64,000 nt of DNA from Lachnospiraceae bacterium JLR.KK008 (lineage in GTDB: Bacteria; Bacillota; Clostridia; Lachnospirales; Lachnospiraceae): assembly GCA_037015955.1 (NCBI GenBank), contig CP143548.1, positions 2,784,001 to 2,848,000 on the forward strand, read 5' to 3'. Under the pieces are notes generated by a model. That model ran no database searches and was not told the DNA's origin. It saw nothing but the letters and a program-made list of their open reading frames with translations. Shown here piece after piece: positions 52,323-60,956 of the stretch. The position numbers were made by a program, and so were the translations under genes. The first letter of the stretch is position 1. Each line of letters starts with the position of its first letter.

Positions 52323-54107
52323 ATGATCAGAAGGCTTCATACTCTTTTTCAGAATATATCCAATCTTCCACTGGGCAAGAAAATTCTTTCCCTGATTTTT
52401 CTTTCCATTTTTTCGACGTTCCTCGTGTCGCTGTTTACAATTAATTATGTCCAGACGTCCGCCAATGATCTTCTGTATCAGGTTTTGGCCGGCTCTCTGA
52501 ACTACAGTGCGACAGATATTTCATCAAGGCTGATTGATATTGAATCCATGGCAAGCACCATTGTCTCCAACAAAACGGTACAGAAAAATCTCATTGCCGC
52601 TCATAACACCGACAACGAGATCCGCATTGCCAACTCAAAAAATATGCTCACTGTCCTGATCTTTGACTATTATCAGACGAACCGCAACAACAGCCTGAAC
52701 TATATCAATCTGTATACCCCTAAGTTTATGGTAAGCAGTTATGAGCCACAGATCACCTCCCTTCCTGATGACATCGTCGAATCCATCATTGACGCTTCGG
52801 GAAAAAACTCCGGTTATCCCTGCTGGATCACCGATTACTGTAATGAATACGGCCTCTTTCTCGCCCGGGACAGCCGACAGGTCAATCAGATGAAATTTAA
52901 CACCCTGGGAACTGTCATCGTCGCGGTAGACATGGATAAACTGATCAAAAACTCCACGCAGTCCGTGCTGCTGACCGATACGACACCTTATATATTATAC
53001 CAGGGCGACAAAGACATCTATCATTCCAAATTATTGAGCGACGCTTCCGCTGCTGAGATCAAACAACAGTTTAAAGGCCCTTATTGTATTTTAGAGACTA
53101 ATAATAAGAAGTATTTCTGCGTGGGCGGTATTATCGATTCCATGTCCTGGGATTATATCTGTATGATCCCTTACGATTCGATTGCCCGCACGATTCTCGT
53201 CTCCAAAATACTTTCCATTGTCATCCTTCTGATCGCCGCCGTCGCGCTCTCATTGATCTGCAAGACGATCGCCTCCTCGATCTCCAAAGATTTTCAGAGG
53301 CTGATCTTTAAAATCAATGAATTTGAAAAAAATGAATCAGAAATCCCCGACACCGGATATGATTACAGCCGCCGAACCGATGAGATCGGTATTATCCATA
53401 ATCGTTTCGACCATATGGCGCAAAGGCTGCGGCATCTGATCCAGGAAAATTATGTCAATGAAATACTTGCCAAAGATGCAAAACTGAAGGCGCTGGAGAG
53501 CCAGATTAATCCACACTTTCTCTACAACACGCTGGAGTCCATCAACTGGAGAGCAAAAGCCATTAATGAGCCCCAAATTTCCGAGATGGTCGAGGCCCTC
53601 GGCTCCATGCTCCGTTCCACAATCAGCACACAGGAGCGCCTTGTCACCTTGCAGCACGAATTATCAATCGTACACAATTATATTACAATACAAAAGATTC
53701 GTTTTGATGACATGTTGTCATACGAAGAAGAGATACCGGAAAAGTTTCTGAATTTGTTACTGCCTCAGTTGACCATTCAGCCATTGGTGGAAAATGCCAT
53801 TCATTATGGCATGGAGACAAATGATGAGAAATGCCTGATCCGTATTATCTGTCAGGAAACAGGAAACGATATTTCCATAGAGATCATCAATAATGGCTCC
53901 CAGTTTGAAGACAATCTCTTTGAGAAACTATCCAGCAAATCTCTGTCGCCAAAAGGCTTCGGAATCGGCCTTTTAAATATTCAGCAGCGTCTGCAGCTAA
54001 CTTATGGTAACGGTTATGGTCTCTTCCTGTTCAATCTTGATGACGACCACGCAGTTGCCCAGATTCGTATTCCAGGAGAAATTTATGTTAAAAATACTGA
54101 TTGCTGA
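52323..54107 (+). CDS. YesM-type sensor histidine kinase with extracellular domain (locus B)
   Basis: A 594-residue membrane kinase. A first helix (ILSLIFLSIFSTFLVSLF, about residues 23-40) leads into an external sensor domain of about 250 residues. A second helix (ILSIVILLIAAVALSLI) and a HAMP-like linker follow. The His_kinase domain has NPHFLYNTLESINWR near residue 400, and the HATPase has VENAIHYGME and FGIGLLNIQQRL. It starts at an ATG with AAGGAG 14 bases upstream, a weak spacing. The response-regulator gene overlaps its end by 23 bases. Compared with locus A, only this kinase has its own sensor domain. The divergent binding-protein gene is a candidate partner. Confidence 0.92.
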   Translation: MIRRLHTLFQNISNLPLGKKILSLIFLSIFSTFLVSLFTINYVQTSANDLLYQVLAGSLNYSATDISSRLIDIESMASTIVSNKTVQKNLIAAHNTDNEIRIANSKNMLTVLIFDYYQTNRNNSLNYINLYTPKFMVSSYEPQITSLPDDIVESIIDASGKNSGYPCWITDYCNEYGLFLARDSRQVNQMKFNTLGTVIVAVDMDKLIKNSTQSVLLTDTTPYILYQGDKDIYHSKLLSDASAAEIKQQFKGPYCILETNNKKYFCVGGIIDSMSWDYICMIPYDSIARTILVSKILSIVILLIAAVALSLICKTIASSISKDFQRLIFKINEFEKNESEIPDTGYDYSRRTDEIGIIHNRFDHMAQRLRHLIQENYVNEILAKDAKLKALESQINPHFLYNTLESINWRAKAINEPQISEMVEALGSMLRSTISTQERLVTLQHELSIVHNYITIQKIRFDDMLSYEEEIPEKFLNLLLPQLTIQPLVENAIHYGMETNDEKCLIRIICQETGNDISIEIINNGSQFEDNLFEKLSSKSLSPKGFGIGLLNIQQRLQLTYGNGYGLFLFNLDDDHAVAQIRIPGEIYVKNTDC

Positions 54108-55629
54108 TGATGAAAAAATCATACGGGAAACGATCGCCAATCTGATCGACTGGAAAAGCCTTGGGCTGAATCTGATCGGTTGCGTGAAGAACGGCATGGA
54201 AGCCTACAATATGATTTTGGATGAGTATCCGGAGATTGTATTGACTGACATCAGAATGCCCCTTCTGTCCGGTCTTGATCTGATCGAAAAGATATACGCT
54301 CTCAATAAAAACACACAGTTTATCATTCTGTCCGCATACAGCGAATTTGAATACGCGCAGAAAGCCATGCAATTCGGAGTCAGACATTATCTCGTAAAAC
54401 CGTGCAACGAAAACCAGATCATCCACTGTCTGAAAGAAGTGATCAAAGATTACTATGCGCTCTGTGCCACTTCCCCTGACTTTCAGGGAACCTCACTGTT
54501 AAATACACAGTTCCAGAACAGTCTGATCATCAACCTGATCAACAGCGGTCTGGCCTCTTTTTATACAAACTCGGCGGATTTTGAGAGAGAGCTGGAAGAC
54601 AAAAGCCGTTACTTTGCCTCACCCTCTCCTTCCTACGACGTAGCCTACCTTTACTTTCTGGAGGAGACAAACAAGACACTGGCAGTGCAGGATGTCACCG
54701 CCTTCCGCAATCAATATTTTCCGCGGCTCGCGCTCTATACCCTGTATGTCAAAAATACCTGTATCTTTTTATTTAATTCCGCCGGCATCGACTGCGCTCC
54801 TCTGGACGCTTATATCTCCCATCTATGCTATCCATTTCAGTCCACGGAAATGGTCTATGAGCGAAAGACATTTGACAGTTTTTCGTCGGCCTTGTGTGAA
54901 ATCATCCGCAAGGTGCGAAGATTCGATACGGTCTATTACACAAACAGTACAAACTTTATAACGATCAACAATTATAAAAATGTACTTCAGGATGTGCTGG
55001 AACTGACCACTCATATCCATGGTCCCAGCCAGGAGAAGATGGCCGCATCCTTTTCCCTGCTGTGCGATCTTTTGAGCAGTATCACGGACGCGGAGTTTCT
55101 GAAACAAATTTCTTCCTCCGTCATTATAACCTTTGTTCACAGCCATCCTACCTTTACCGCCGTCTCAGCGGCGGAGCTGTTACTGCAGATCGACAAACTG
55201 GAAGACTGCGGTCAGATCTGCAACATTCTCATTCCAAAGCTGCAGCTGCTCGTGGATGAATACACTTCATCCGGGTCGACCGGCGCTCTGAGTAAAAAGG
55301 TGCAGCAATACGTGGAAGAAAATATTTCCGCCTCCGATCTTTCTTTGAAATGGATCGCGGAAAACTACCTCTACATGAATGTGGATTATCTGAGCAAGAA
55401 ATTTTTTAAAGAAACCGGGCAGAAGTTCTCCCGCTATCTGACAGATGTGCGCATCAAAAAAGCAAAGGAACTGCTCAGCGATACGGAAGTGGACAAGATC
55501 CAGAATGTGGCCAGACAGGTCGGATTGGAAAACAATCCCCAGTATTTCAGCCAGATCTTCAAAAAAAGCACAGGCATGACACCGAGCCAGTATATCCGTG
55601 TCATGCAGGGACATAACGAAGAGGATTGA
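54085..55629 (+). CDS. YesN-type response regulator with AraC DNA-binding domain (locus B)
   Basis: A 514-residue transcription factor. The receiver has ILIADDEK at the start, the phosphorylated Asp near residue 55 (VLTDIRMPLLSG) and Lys in HYLVKPCNE. A middle region of about 280 residues follows. The C-terminal AraC helix-turn-helix has NVDYLSKKFFKETGQKF and NNPQYFSQIFKKSTG. The ATG at 54085 has AGGAG six bases upstream. It is followed by a strong terminator and is paired with the kinase before it. It probably activates the divergent locus B genes. The receptor-kinase-regulator set resembles locus A in order but runs on the opposite strand. Confidence 0.93.
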   Translation: MLKILIADDEKIIRETIANLIDWKSLGLNLIGCVKNGMEAYNMILDEYPEIVLTDIRMPLLSGLDLIEKIYALNKNTQFIILSAYSEFEYAQKAMQFGVRHYLVKPCNENQIIHCLKEVIKDYYALCATSPDFQGTSLLNTQFQNSLIINLINSGLASFYTNSADFERELEDKSRYFASPSPSYDVAYLYFLEETNKTLAVQDVTAFRNQYFPRLALYTLYVKNTCIFLFNSAGIDCAPLDAYISHLCYPFQSTEMVYERKTFDSFSSALCEIIRKVRRFDTVYYTNSTNFITINNYKNVLQDVLELTTHIHGPSQEKMAASFSLLCDLLSSITDAEFLKQISSSVIITFVHSHPTFTAVSAAELLLQIDKLEDCGQICNILIPKLQLLVDEYTSSGSTGALSKKVQQYVEENISASDLSLKWIAENYLYMNVDYLSKKFFKETGQKFSRYLTDVRIKKAKELLSDTEVDKIQNVARQVGLENNPQYFSQIFKKSTGMTPSQYIRVMQGHNEED

Positions 55630-55644
55630 TTCCCTGTATCAGAA

Positions 55645-55679
55645 AAAAACTCCGGTGAATTACCTTCACCGGAGTTTTT
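55645..55679. terminator. strong intrinsic terminator after locus B regulator
   Basis: AAAAACTCCGGTGAA (55645-55659) pairs perfectly with TTCACCGGAGTTTTT (55665-55679) around a five-base loop. It serves the plus-strand operon and, reading the other way, the minus-strand tRNA gene directly beside it. Confidence 0.95.
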
Positions 55680-55680
55680 A

Positions 55681-55752
55681 CTGGGCTACAAGGATTCGAA
55701 CCTTGAAATGACGGAGTCAGAGTCCGTTGCCTTACCGTTTGGCGATAGCCCA
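55681..55752 (-). tRNA. tRNA-Gln, anticodon CTG
   Basis: A 72-base cloverleaf on the minus strand: acceptor TGGGCTA/TAGCCCA with discriminator G, D arm containing AAACGGTAAGGC, anticodon stem ACGGA/TCCGT around CTCTGAC giving anticodon CTG, and T arm with GGTTCGAATCC. CCA is not encoded. The G discriminator suits glutamine. It has its own promoter and lies between the locus B terminator and glutamine synthetase III. Confidence 0.94.
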
Positions 55753-55792
55753 TTATTGCTGATGGCAACGATTCCCACGAGCCACCTTTGAT

Positions 55793-55821
55793 ATAGTACA
55801 CTATTTATGACAATTTTGCAA
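55793..55821 (-). promoter_or_regulatory. promoter for tRNA-Gln
   Basis: On the minus strand TTGCAA (55816-55821) and TACTAT (55793-55798) are 17 bases apart, about 40 bases before the mature tRNA 5' end. Confidence 0.5.
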
Positions 55822-55855
55822 GAGGTTTTTTTATTTTTATTAAAATATTTTTGCC

Positions 55856-55896
55856 AAAAACTCACTCCCATCAGGCACACCCCGGCAGGAGAGAGT
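55856..55896 (-). terminator. probable terminator after glutamine synthetase gene
   Basis: On the minus strand ACTCTCTCC (55888-55896) pairs with the GGGAGTGAGT side (55860-55869), one mismatch, and runs into five T. It is about 95 bases past the gene's stop. Confidence 0.6.
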
Positions 55897-55924
55897 CAGC
55901 GCACTATCTGTACCTTTCCAGCTT

Positions 55925-55968
55925 ACCCTCAGTGGTTCAGGGCGTGTGTCCCCTTATCCACTGAGGGT
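55925..55968. repeat. 11-base perfect inverted repeat after glutamine synthetase gene
   Basis: ACCCTCAGTGG (55925-55935) and CCACTGAGGGT (55958-55968) pair without mismatch around 22 bases that contain a further GGG/CCC pair. No T tract follows, so it is not a standard terminator. It begins about 23 bases past the stop. Confidence 0.7.
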
Positions 55969-55990
55969 ATCCACGTTAGATAAGATATTT

Positions 55991-58102
55991 TTACACCTCA
56001 AACATCAGATCGCCATAGGACGGGATCGGCCAGATCTCTTTGTCTACGATCATCTCCAGAGCATCTACCGGCTTGCGCAGCGCTTCCATCGCTTCCTTGA
56101 CCACATCCTTATAATAAAATGCCTGTTCTTTGCCCTCGTGCATCGACGCTGCCTTTGCATCTGCCACTTTTAGCGTTTCCAAGGCTTTTTTGGCCTCTGT
56201 GAGCAGACCGGATGCCTCCTGCAGCAGTTCCGTCTGCACCGAGGCGTCTGCGCCGGCCGCTTTTACTGCCAGCACCGTATCCGCCAATATCTTTGTATAG
56301 CTGACAACTGCAGGCAATATTTGCTTGGAGGCCATGTCGATCATCGTCAACGCCTCAATATTGATCGTCTTTGCATAGGTCTCATAGAGAATCTCTTCCC
56401 GGGACTCCAGTTCGGCTCTTGTAAAAATACCAAATTTTTCGAACAGCCGGACCGCTTTATCCGTCGTCAGCGTTTCTACCGCCTCGATCATCGATTTGAT
56501 ATTCGGAAGTCCCCGTTTCCTGGCCTCAGCGATCCATTCGTCAGCATAACCATTGCCATTAAAAATAATTCTCTGATGCTCTGTCAGATATTGTTTGATC
56601 AGATCGTGGATCGCACGTTCAAGGTCCTGCGCCTGCTCCAGCACATCCGCAGCCTCGCAGAACGCCTCGGCTACGATCGCATTTAGCGTTGTATTGGGAC
56701 TCGCGATCGAATCGGCGGAGCCAACCATACGGAACTCAAATTTGTTGCCCGTAAAAGCGAACGGTGATGTTCTGTTGCGGTCTGTGGCATCCTTTTCAAG
56801 ATCAGGCAGTGTCGATACCCCTGTCTCCAGCTTGCCGCCCTCCTTACAGGAGACAGCCTCTCCGGTTTCCACAAGCTGTCTCACCACATCTTCCAGCTGT
56901 TCTCCCAAAAATACGGAGATAATCGCCGGCGGCGCTTCATTCGCTCCCAGTCTGTGATCATTCCCCACATCGGATGCGCTCTGCCGAAGCAGGTCCGCAT
57001 GAGTATCGACAGCTTTGAGGATGCAGGCCAGTACAAGGAGAAACTGAATGTTCTCATTCGGTGTCTCGCCCGGCTCCAGCAGATTCATACCGTCGTCCGT
57101 TCCGAGCGACCAGTTATTGTGTTTACCGGAACCGTTTACCCCGGCAAACGGTTTCTCATGGAGGAGACAGCGAAGGTCATGATGAATCGCCACACGTTTC
57201 ATCGCCTCCATGACGACCTGGTTGTGATCTACCGCCATGTTAGCTGTCTCATAAATTGTCGCCAGTTCATGCTGCCCCGGCGCCACTTCATTATGTTGTG
57301 TCTTGGCAGTGACACCCAGCTTCCACAGCTCTTCGTTCAGGTCTTTCATATAAGCGCCGATACGTTCTCTGATGACGCCGAAATAATGATCTTCCATCTC
57401 CTGCCCTTTGGGCGCCGGCGCCCCGAAAAGTGTCCGTCCGGCAAAGATAAGATCTTTCCGCTGTAAATATTTATCCTTATCGACAAGAAAATACTCCTGT
57501 TCCGGTCCCACCGATGCCACTACCTTCGTGGCCGTCGTATTCCCGAACAACCTCACGATACGCAGCGCCTGCCCGCTGACCGCTTCCATGGAACGAAGCA
57601 GCGGCGTCTTTTTGTCAAGCGCTTCGCCCGTGTAAGAGCAAAACGCCGTAGGGATGCAGAGCGTAACACCTGCTCCCGATTTTTTCAGGAAAGCAGGAGA
57701 AGTAATGTCCCATGCCGTATATCCCCTCGCTTCAAAAGTGGCGCGCAATCCTCCGGAAGGAAAGGAAGAAGCGTCCGGCTCTCCTTTGATCAGCTCTTTC
57801 CCTGAGAATTCCATCAGCATTCTGCCGTCTTCATCTGCCTGCGTCACGAAAGAGTCATGCTTTTCCGCCGTGATACCGGTCAGCGGCTGGAACCAATGGG
57901 TATAGTGTGTCGCTCCCCTTTCCACAGCCCACTCTTTCATAGCTTTTGCCACCACATCGGCATCTGCCAGAGAAAGCTCGCCGCCGTGGTCCACAACCTT
58001 TTTCACCGCCTTATAGACGCTTTTCGGAAGCCGCTCTTTCATTTTTCCCATCGTAAATACATTTTCACCAAAAACTTCTTCCACATTCAAAATTTTTTCC
58101 AT
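55991..58102 (-). CDS. glnN: glutamine synthetase type III
   Basis: Makes glutamine from glutamate, ammonia and ATP; type III enzymes are large dodecamers found in Bacteroides, cyanobacteria and many Clostridia. The 703-residue protein shows GSIII marks: [12 protein letters not shown] near residue 80, [16 protein letters not shown] near residue 130, [25 protein letters not shown] and [14 protein letters not shown]. Its length is well above the 450 residues of types I and II. The ATG at 58102 has AGGAGGA immediately upstream; the open frame extends 16 more codons across the leader hairpin. Its leader carries a terminator (58130-58160), so expression is probably controlled by attenuation. No GlnR or PII gene lies nearby. 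Confidence 0.95.
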   Translation of the reverse strand: MEKILNVEEVFGENVFTMGKMKERLPKSVYKAVKKVVDHGGELSLADADVVAKAMKEWAVERGATHYTHWFQPLTGITAEKHDSFVTQADEDGRMLMEFSGKELIKGEPDASSFPSGGLRATFEARGYTAWDITSPAFLKKSGAGVTLCIPTAFCSYTGEALDKKTPLLRSMEAVSGQALRIVRLFGNTTATKVVASVGPEQEYFLVDKDKYLQRKDLIFAGRTLFGAPAPKGQEMEDHYFGVIRERIGAYMKDLNEELWKLGVTAKTQHNEVAPGQHELATIYETANMAVDHNQVVMEAMKRVAIHHDLRCLLHEKPFAGVNGSGKHNNWSLGTDDGMNLLEPGETPNENIQFLLVLACILKAVDTHADLLRQSASDVGNDHRLGANEAPPAIISVFLGEQLEDVVRQLVETGEAVSCKEGGKLETGVSTLPDLEKDATDRNRTSPFAFTGNKFEFRMVGSADSIASPNTTLNAIVAEAFCEAADVLEQAQDLERAIHDLIKQYLTEHQRIIFNGNGYADEWIAEARKRGLPNIKSMIEAVETLTTDKAVRLFEKFGIFTRAELESREEILYETYAKTINIEALTMIDMASKQILPAVVSYTKILADTVLAVKAAGADASVQTELLQEASGLLTEAKKALETLKVADAKAASMHEGKEQAFYYKDVVKEAMEALRKPVDALEMIVDKEIWPIPSYGDLMFEV

Positions 58103-58129
58103 GCGTTTCCTCCTCACACCTTGTCGAAC

Positions 58130-58160
58130 AAAAAAACGCTCCAACTCCATGTTGGAACGC
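58130..58160 (-). promoter_or_regulatory. attenuator hairpin in glutamine synthetase leader
   Basis: CGTTCCAAC (58151-58159, read on the minus strand) pairs with GTTGGAGCG (58137-58145) around a five-base loop, with one G-T wobble, and is followed by seven T. It lies between the promoter and the RBS of glnN, so it is a transcription attenuator. The sensing element has not been identified; an ANTAR-type or glutamine-sensing leader is possible. Confidence 0.82.
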
Positions 58161-58211
58161 CCTTGTTCTTCCCTCTGACACCCTGTAACGGTCTCATTGA
58201 CTTCTTCTAAT

Positions 58212-58240
58212 AAGATACCTTATAATCCGGGAAAATGCAA
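58212..58240 (-). promoter_or_regulatory. promoter for glutamine synthetase III
   Basis: On the minus strand TTGCAT (58235-58240) and TATCTT (58212-58217) are 17 bases apart. The predicted leader is about 100 bases and contains the attenuator. Confidence 0.55.
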
Positions 58241-58277
58241 GTACAAATTTTAAGTTTCATATTACCGCCCCTCCCGA

Positions 58278-59525
58278 CTATGATCCGGACACTTTTCTGC
58301 GCAGCAGATCATGCTTCTGCACTTCCCCTGCCAGATCAACATACAACACCTGCTGCGGATGGGGCGCACTCTCGACTTCCATCCCGGTCTCATCAAAGAT
58401 ATGTGCCGCCGTAACCGGAATGTTCCGGCCATCCGGTTTCATAATCTCCATGTGCTCTCCCGTACAGAACTTATTGCGCTGGCGAATCATGGCATAGCCC
58501 CGGTCGTCCACATTTTCAACCGTGCCCAGATACGTGTACTCATTGATATAAGTGCTGGAATCATAGATCTGCGTGTTCTCATCCGGTTTTCCGAAATAAA
58601 AACCGGTCGTAAAATGGCGGTGCGTGCATTTAGCAGCTTCCTCCAGATACCAGTCCAGATGAGAACGGTATTCCTCCTCAGAGATAAAAAGATCATCGAT
58701 CGCCCGTCGATAGGCGCGCGCCACCGTAGCCGCATACAAAGCCGTCTTCATCCGTCCCTCAATCTTCAGACTGTCGATCCCTGCGCCGATCAGCTCCGGC
58801 AAATGTCCGATCATACATAAATCTTTGGAATTGAAAATATAAGTTCCCCGGTCATTTTCGTAGACCGGCATATATTCCCCCGGTCTCGTCTCTTCCACTA
58901 CTGCGTATTTCCAGCGGCACGGATGGGTACACGCCCCCTGATTGGCATCCCGTCCCGTAAAATAATTGCTCAGCAGACACCTCCCGGAATAAGAGATGCA
59001 CATGGCCCCATGAACAAAGCTCTCGATCTCCAGCTCGTCCGGTATATGCGCTCTGATCTCCCTGATCTCCTGCAGAGAAAGCTCTCTCGCCGATACGACC
59101 CGCTTCGCCCCCTGCTGATGCCAGAACAGAAAGGTCTGGTAATTGGTGTTATTGGCCTGTGTGGAAATATGGATCTCAATCTCCGGACAGATCTTCCTGG
59201 CAAGCAAAAACATTCCCGGATCGGAGATAATCAGAGCGTCCGGCCGGATCTCCTTTAATTCTTCAAAATAATCAGCCGCGCTCCTCAAATCCTCGTTATG
59301 TGCCAGGATATTGGCAGTCACATACACCTTCGCACCATGCTCATGGGCAAAGGAAATTCCCGCCGCCATTTCCTCCGGAGAAAAGTTTTTGGCTTTCGCC
59401 CGAAGTCCAAAAGCCTCTCCGCCAATATACACCGCATCCGCGCCATAGATAACAGATGTTTTTAATACTTCCAGGCTGCCGGCCGGCATTAACAATTCCG
59501 GTTTTTTCATACTTTTATCTTTCAT
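58278..59525 (-). CDS. trhP: U32-family peptidase-like tRNA hydroxylation protein (TrhP-type)
   Basis: A 415-residue member of peptidase family U32, now known to include the prephenate-dependent tRNA U34 hydroxylation proteins TrhP/YrrN/YrrO. Landmarks are KPELLMPAGSLEVLKTSVIYGADAVYIGGEAFGLRA (as separate segments PELLMPAGSLE and DAVYIGGEAFG), EIEIHISTQANNTN, ELEIESFVHGAMC, and the Cys-rich YSGRCLLSNYFTGRDANQG...CTHPCRWKY. The Cys cluster fits an iron-sulfur centre. It is followed upstream by trmR, 12 bases away, the B. subtilis yrrM-yrrN pairing. It would make ho5U for TrmR to methylate, giving mo5U34. Confidence 0.9.
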   Translation of the reverse strand: MKDKSMKKPELLMPAGSLEVLKTSVIYGADAVYIGGEAFGLRAKAKNFSPEEMAAGISFAHEHGAKVYVTANILAHNEDLRSAADYFEELKEIRPDALIISDPGMFLLARKICPEIEIHISTQANNTNYQTFLFWHQQGAKRVVSARELSLQEIREIRAHIPDELEIESFVHGAMCISYSGRCLLSNYFTGRDANQGACTHPCRWKYAVVEETRPGEYMPVYENDRGTYIFNSKDLCMIGHLPELIGAGIDSLKIEGRMKTALYAATVARAYRRAIDDLFISEEEYRSHLDWYLEEAAKCTHRHFTTGFYFGKPDENTQIYDSSTYINEYTYLGTVENVDDRGYAMIRQRNKFCTGEHMEIMKPDGRNIPVTAAHIFDETGMEVESAPHPQQVLYVDLAGEVQKHDLLRRKVSGS

Positions 59526-59537
59526 TATATTCCCATG

Positions 59538-60179
59538 TCATTTCTTCACACTCACCGCCGCTCCGTCTCCCAGTGTCAGAATAACGGTCTCCAGCGCGCA
59601 GTGATGTTTCAATTCATACAGATATTCTCTCATCCGCGCATGAATCGTCCGGTTACGTCTCGTCACCGCAAACCGGGACTCTATAATCTCCCCATCCTGC
59701 AGTACATTGTCTGAGACAAGGAGCCCGCCGGTGCGCAGGAGACGCAGCACATCGGGCAGGAAATGAATATACTGTCCCTTCGCCGCATCCATAAAGATCA
59801 GGTCATAACCGCCGGAAAGCTCCGGTAAAATGTCTGCCGCGTCCCCTTCCAGCAGGGTAATCGCAGACTCTTTCCCGGCTTTCTTAAAATTCTCCCTCGC
59901 CTGCGGGATTCTCTTCTCATATTTTTCAATCGTCGTGATGTGACAACCTTCAGGCGCATACTCGCTCATGAAAAGCGCAGAAAACCCAATGGCAGTCCCC
60001 ACCTCCAAAATCTTTGCCGGCCTGCTCAAAGTGACCAGGACACGAAGCAGGCTTTGCATCTGCCTGCGGATGACTGGCACCCCCGTTTCCCTGGCATAAC
60101 ATTCAAGCGTATTCAAATATGGCGGATTTTCCTGCTCCAGAGAGTTGATATAAGCTACAAATCTTTCGTTCTCCGTCAT
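59538..60179 (-). CDS. trmR: tRNA 5-hydroxyuridine O-methyltransferase
   Basis: A 213-residue SAM-dependent O-methyltransferase of family 3, the group of B. subtilis YrrM/TrmR. SAM site marks are ILEVGTAIGFSALFM near residue 60, the ITTIEKYEKR acidic loop and the LIFMDAAKGQY catalytic metal site (Asp with Lys), followed by SDNVLQDGEI. It lies upstream of the U32-family gene, which should make its substrate ho5U. A catechol-type methyltransferase is the generic alternative, but the neighbour supports tRNA wobble modification. Its start overlaps closely with the stop of the upstream MltG-like gene. Confidence 0.87.
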   Translation of the reverse strand: MTENERFVAYINSLEQENPPYLNTLECYARETGVPVIRRQMQSLLRVLVTLSRPAKILEVGTAIGFSALFMSEYAPEGCHITTIEKYEKRIPQARENFKKAGKESAITLLEGDAADILPELSGGYDLIFMDAAKGQYIHFLPDVLRLLRTGGLLVSDNVLQDGEIIESRFAVTRRNRTIHARMREYLYELKHHCALETVILTLGDGAAVSVKK

Positions 60180-60180
60180 T

Positions 60181-60567
60181 TCACTCCTCCGAAGCAGTCT
60201 CTTCTTCCGGAGCCGCCATGACCTCCAACATCTCGTCCACCGTCATGGCAGTGTTCAGTTCAAACGTACCGATTCCCAGCCCATTTTCCAGTCCGGACAG
60301 TTTCTCCTGAATGACAAAGAGCTTCGCATCACGGATCAGACCTTTCTGCTCCAGCATCTGGCCGATGTCCTCCACGCTGTCGCTCTCCGCAATCTCCACA
60401 CTGATCGTTCTCCCCGGTTCTGCTTCCATCGCTTCCTCACCGAATATCCGATACCCATAGTCATATGCCATAATCGAATAACGGTAAATAAACATGAGCA
60501 CGACTGCTGCCACGACTACTTTCGTCACCGTCCCCACAACGGCGCCTACGATCTGTTTTCCGTTCAT
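60181..60567 (-). CDS. short MltG-like membrane protein lacking the catalytic domain
   Basis: A 128-residue membrane protein. An N-terminal helix (IVGAVVGTVTKVVVAAVVLMFIY) is followed by an extracellular stretch of about 95 residues with VEIAESDSVEDIGQMLEQKGLI, resembling the LysM-like N-terminal region of MltG (YrrL in B. subtilis), the endolytic transglycosylase. The gene position, upstream of trmR and trhP, is that of yrrL. The product stops after a Glu-rich tail (PEEETASEE), so the catalytic domain with the key Glu is absent. It is either a truncated or a regulatory relative. The frame is intact and the start has an RBS (AGGAGGAGACT). Confidence 0.75.
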   Translation of the reverse strand: MNGKQIVGAVVGTVTKVVVAAVVLMFIYRYSIMAYDYGYRIFGEEAMEAEPGRTISVEIAESDSVEDIGQMLEQKGLIRDAKLFVIQEKLSGLENGLGIGTFELNTAMTVDEMLEVMAAPEEETASEE

Positions 60568-60595
60568 AGTCTCCTCCTTGTATCACGCACGCCGG

Positions 60596-60934
60596 TTACA
60601 GATCCAGATAAATATCCAGATCAATAGCGTCTGCGATCTGCATATTGATTTCCTGAATCATCCTGCACACTGCAAGTTCCGCCTGCAGATATTCCTCTAC
60701 CACGGGATTCTCACGCAGCTGTTCATACTCTCTTTCGAATTCGTCGATCCGGTCAAACAATTCCTCGTCATCCGACTTTTGTAACAGATAATTTTTCCTG
60801 CGATATTCGTTGATTTCTTCCTGAAGTCCGGGATATTCCCGTACTCTGGTACGATTTTTCACATACAGTTTATACTCTTCCGTCTGCTTCAGGCGGCCTA
60901 TGAATTCCTGTATGATCTTCTCCGTATCTTTCAT
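60596..60934 (-). CDS. YlbF-family protein
   Basis: A 112-residue all-helical, highly charged protein of the YlbF/YmcA family. In B. subtilis YlbF, YmcA and YaaT form an iron-sulfur complex that affects RNase Y, competence, sporulation and biofilm formation. Two long helices have EFIGRLKQTEEYKLYVKN and VREYPGLQEEINEYRRKN, and the C-terminus has CRMIQEINMQIADAIDLD. The gene lies 22 bases after RNase J, joining two RNA-decay factors in one unit. No iron-binding Cys cluster is evident. Confidence 0.82.
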   Translation of the reverse strand: MKDTEKIIQEFIGRLKQTEEYKLYVKNRTRVREYPGLQEEINEYRRKNYLLQKSDDEELFDRIDEFEREYEQLRENPVVEEYLQAELAVCRMIQEINMQIADAIDLDIYLDL

Positions 60935-60956
60935 ACTCTCATCTTCCGTCTCTTGC

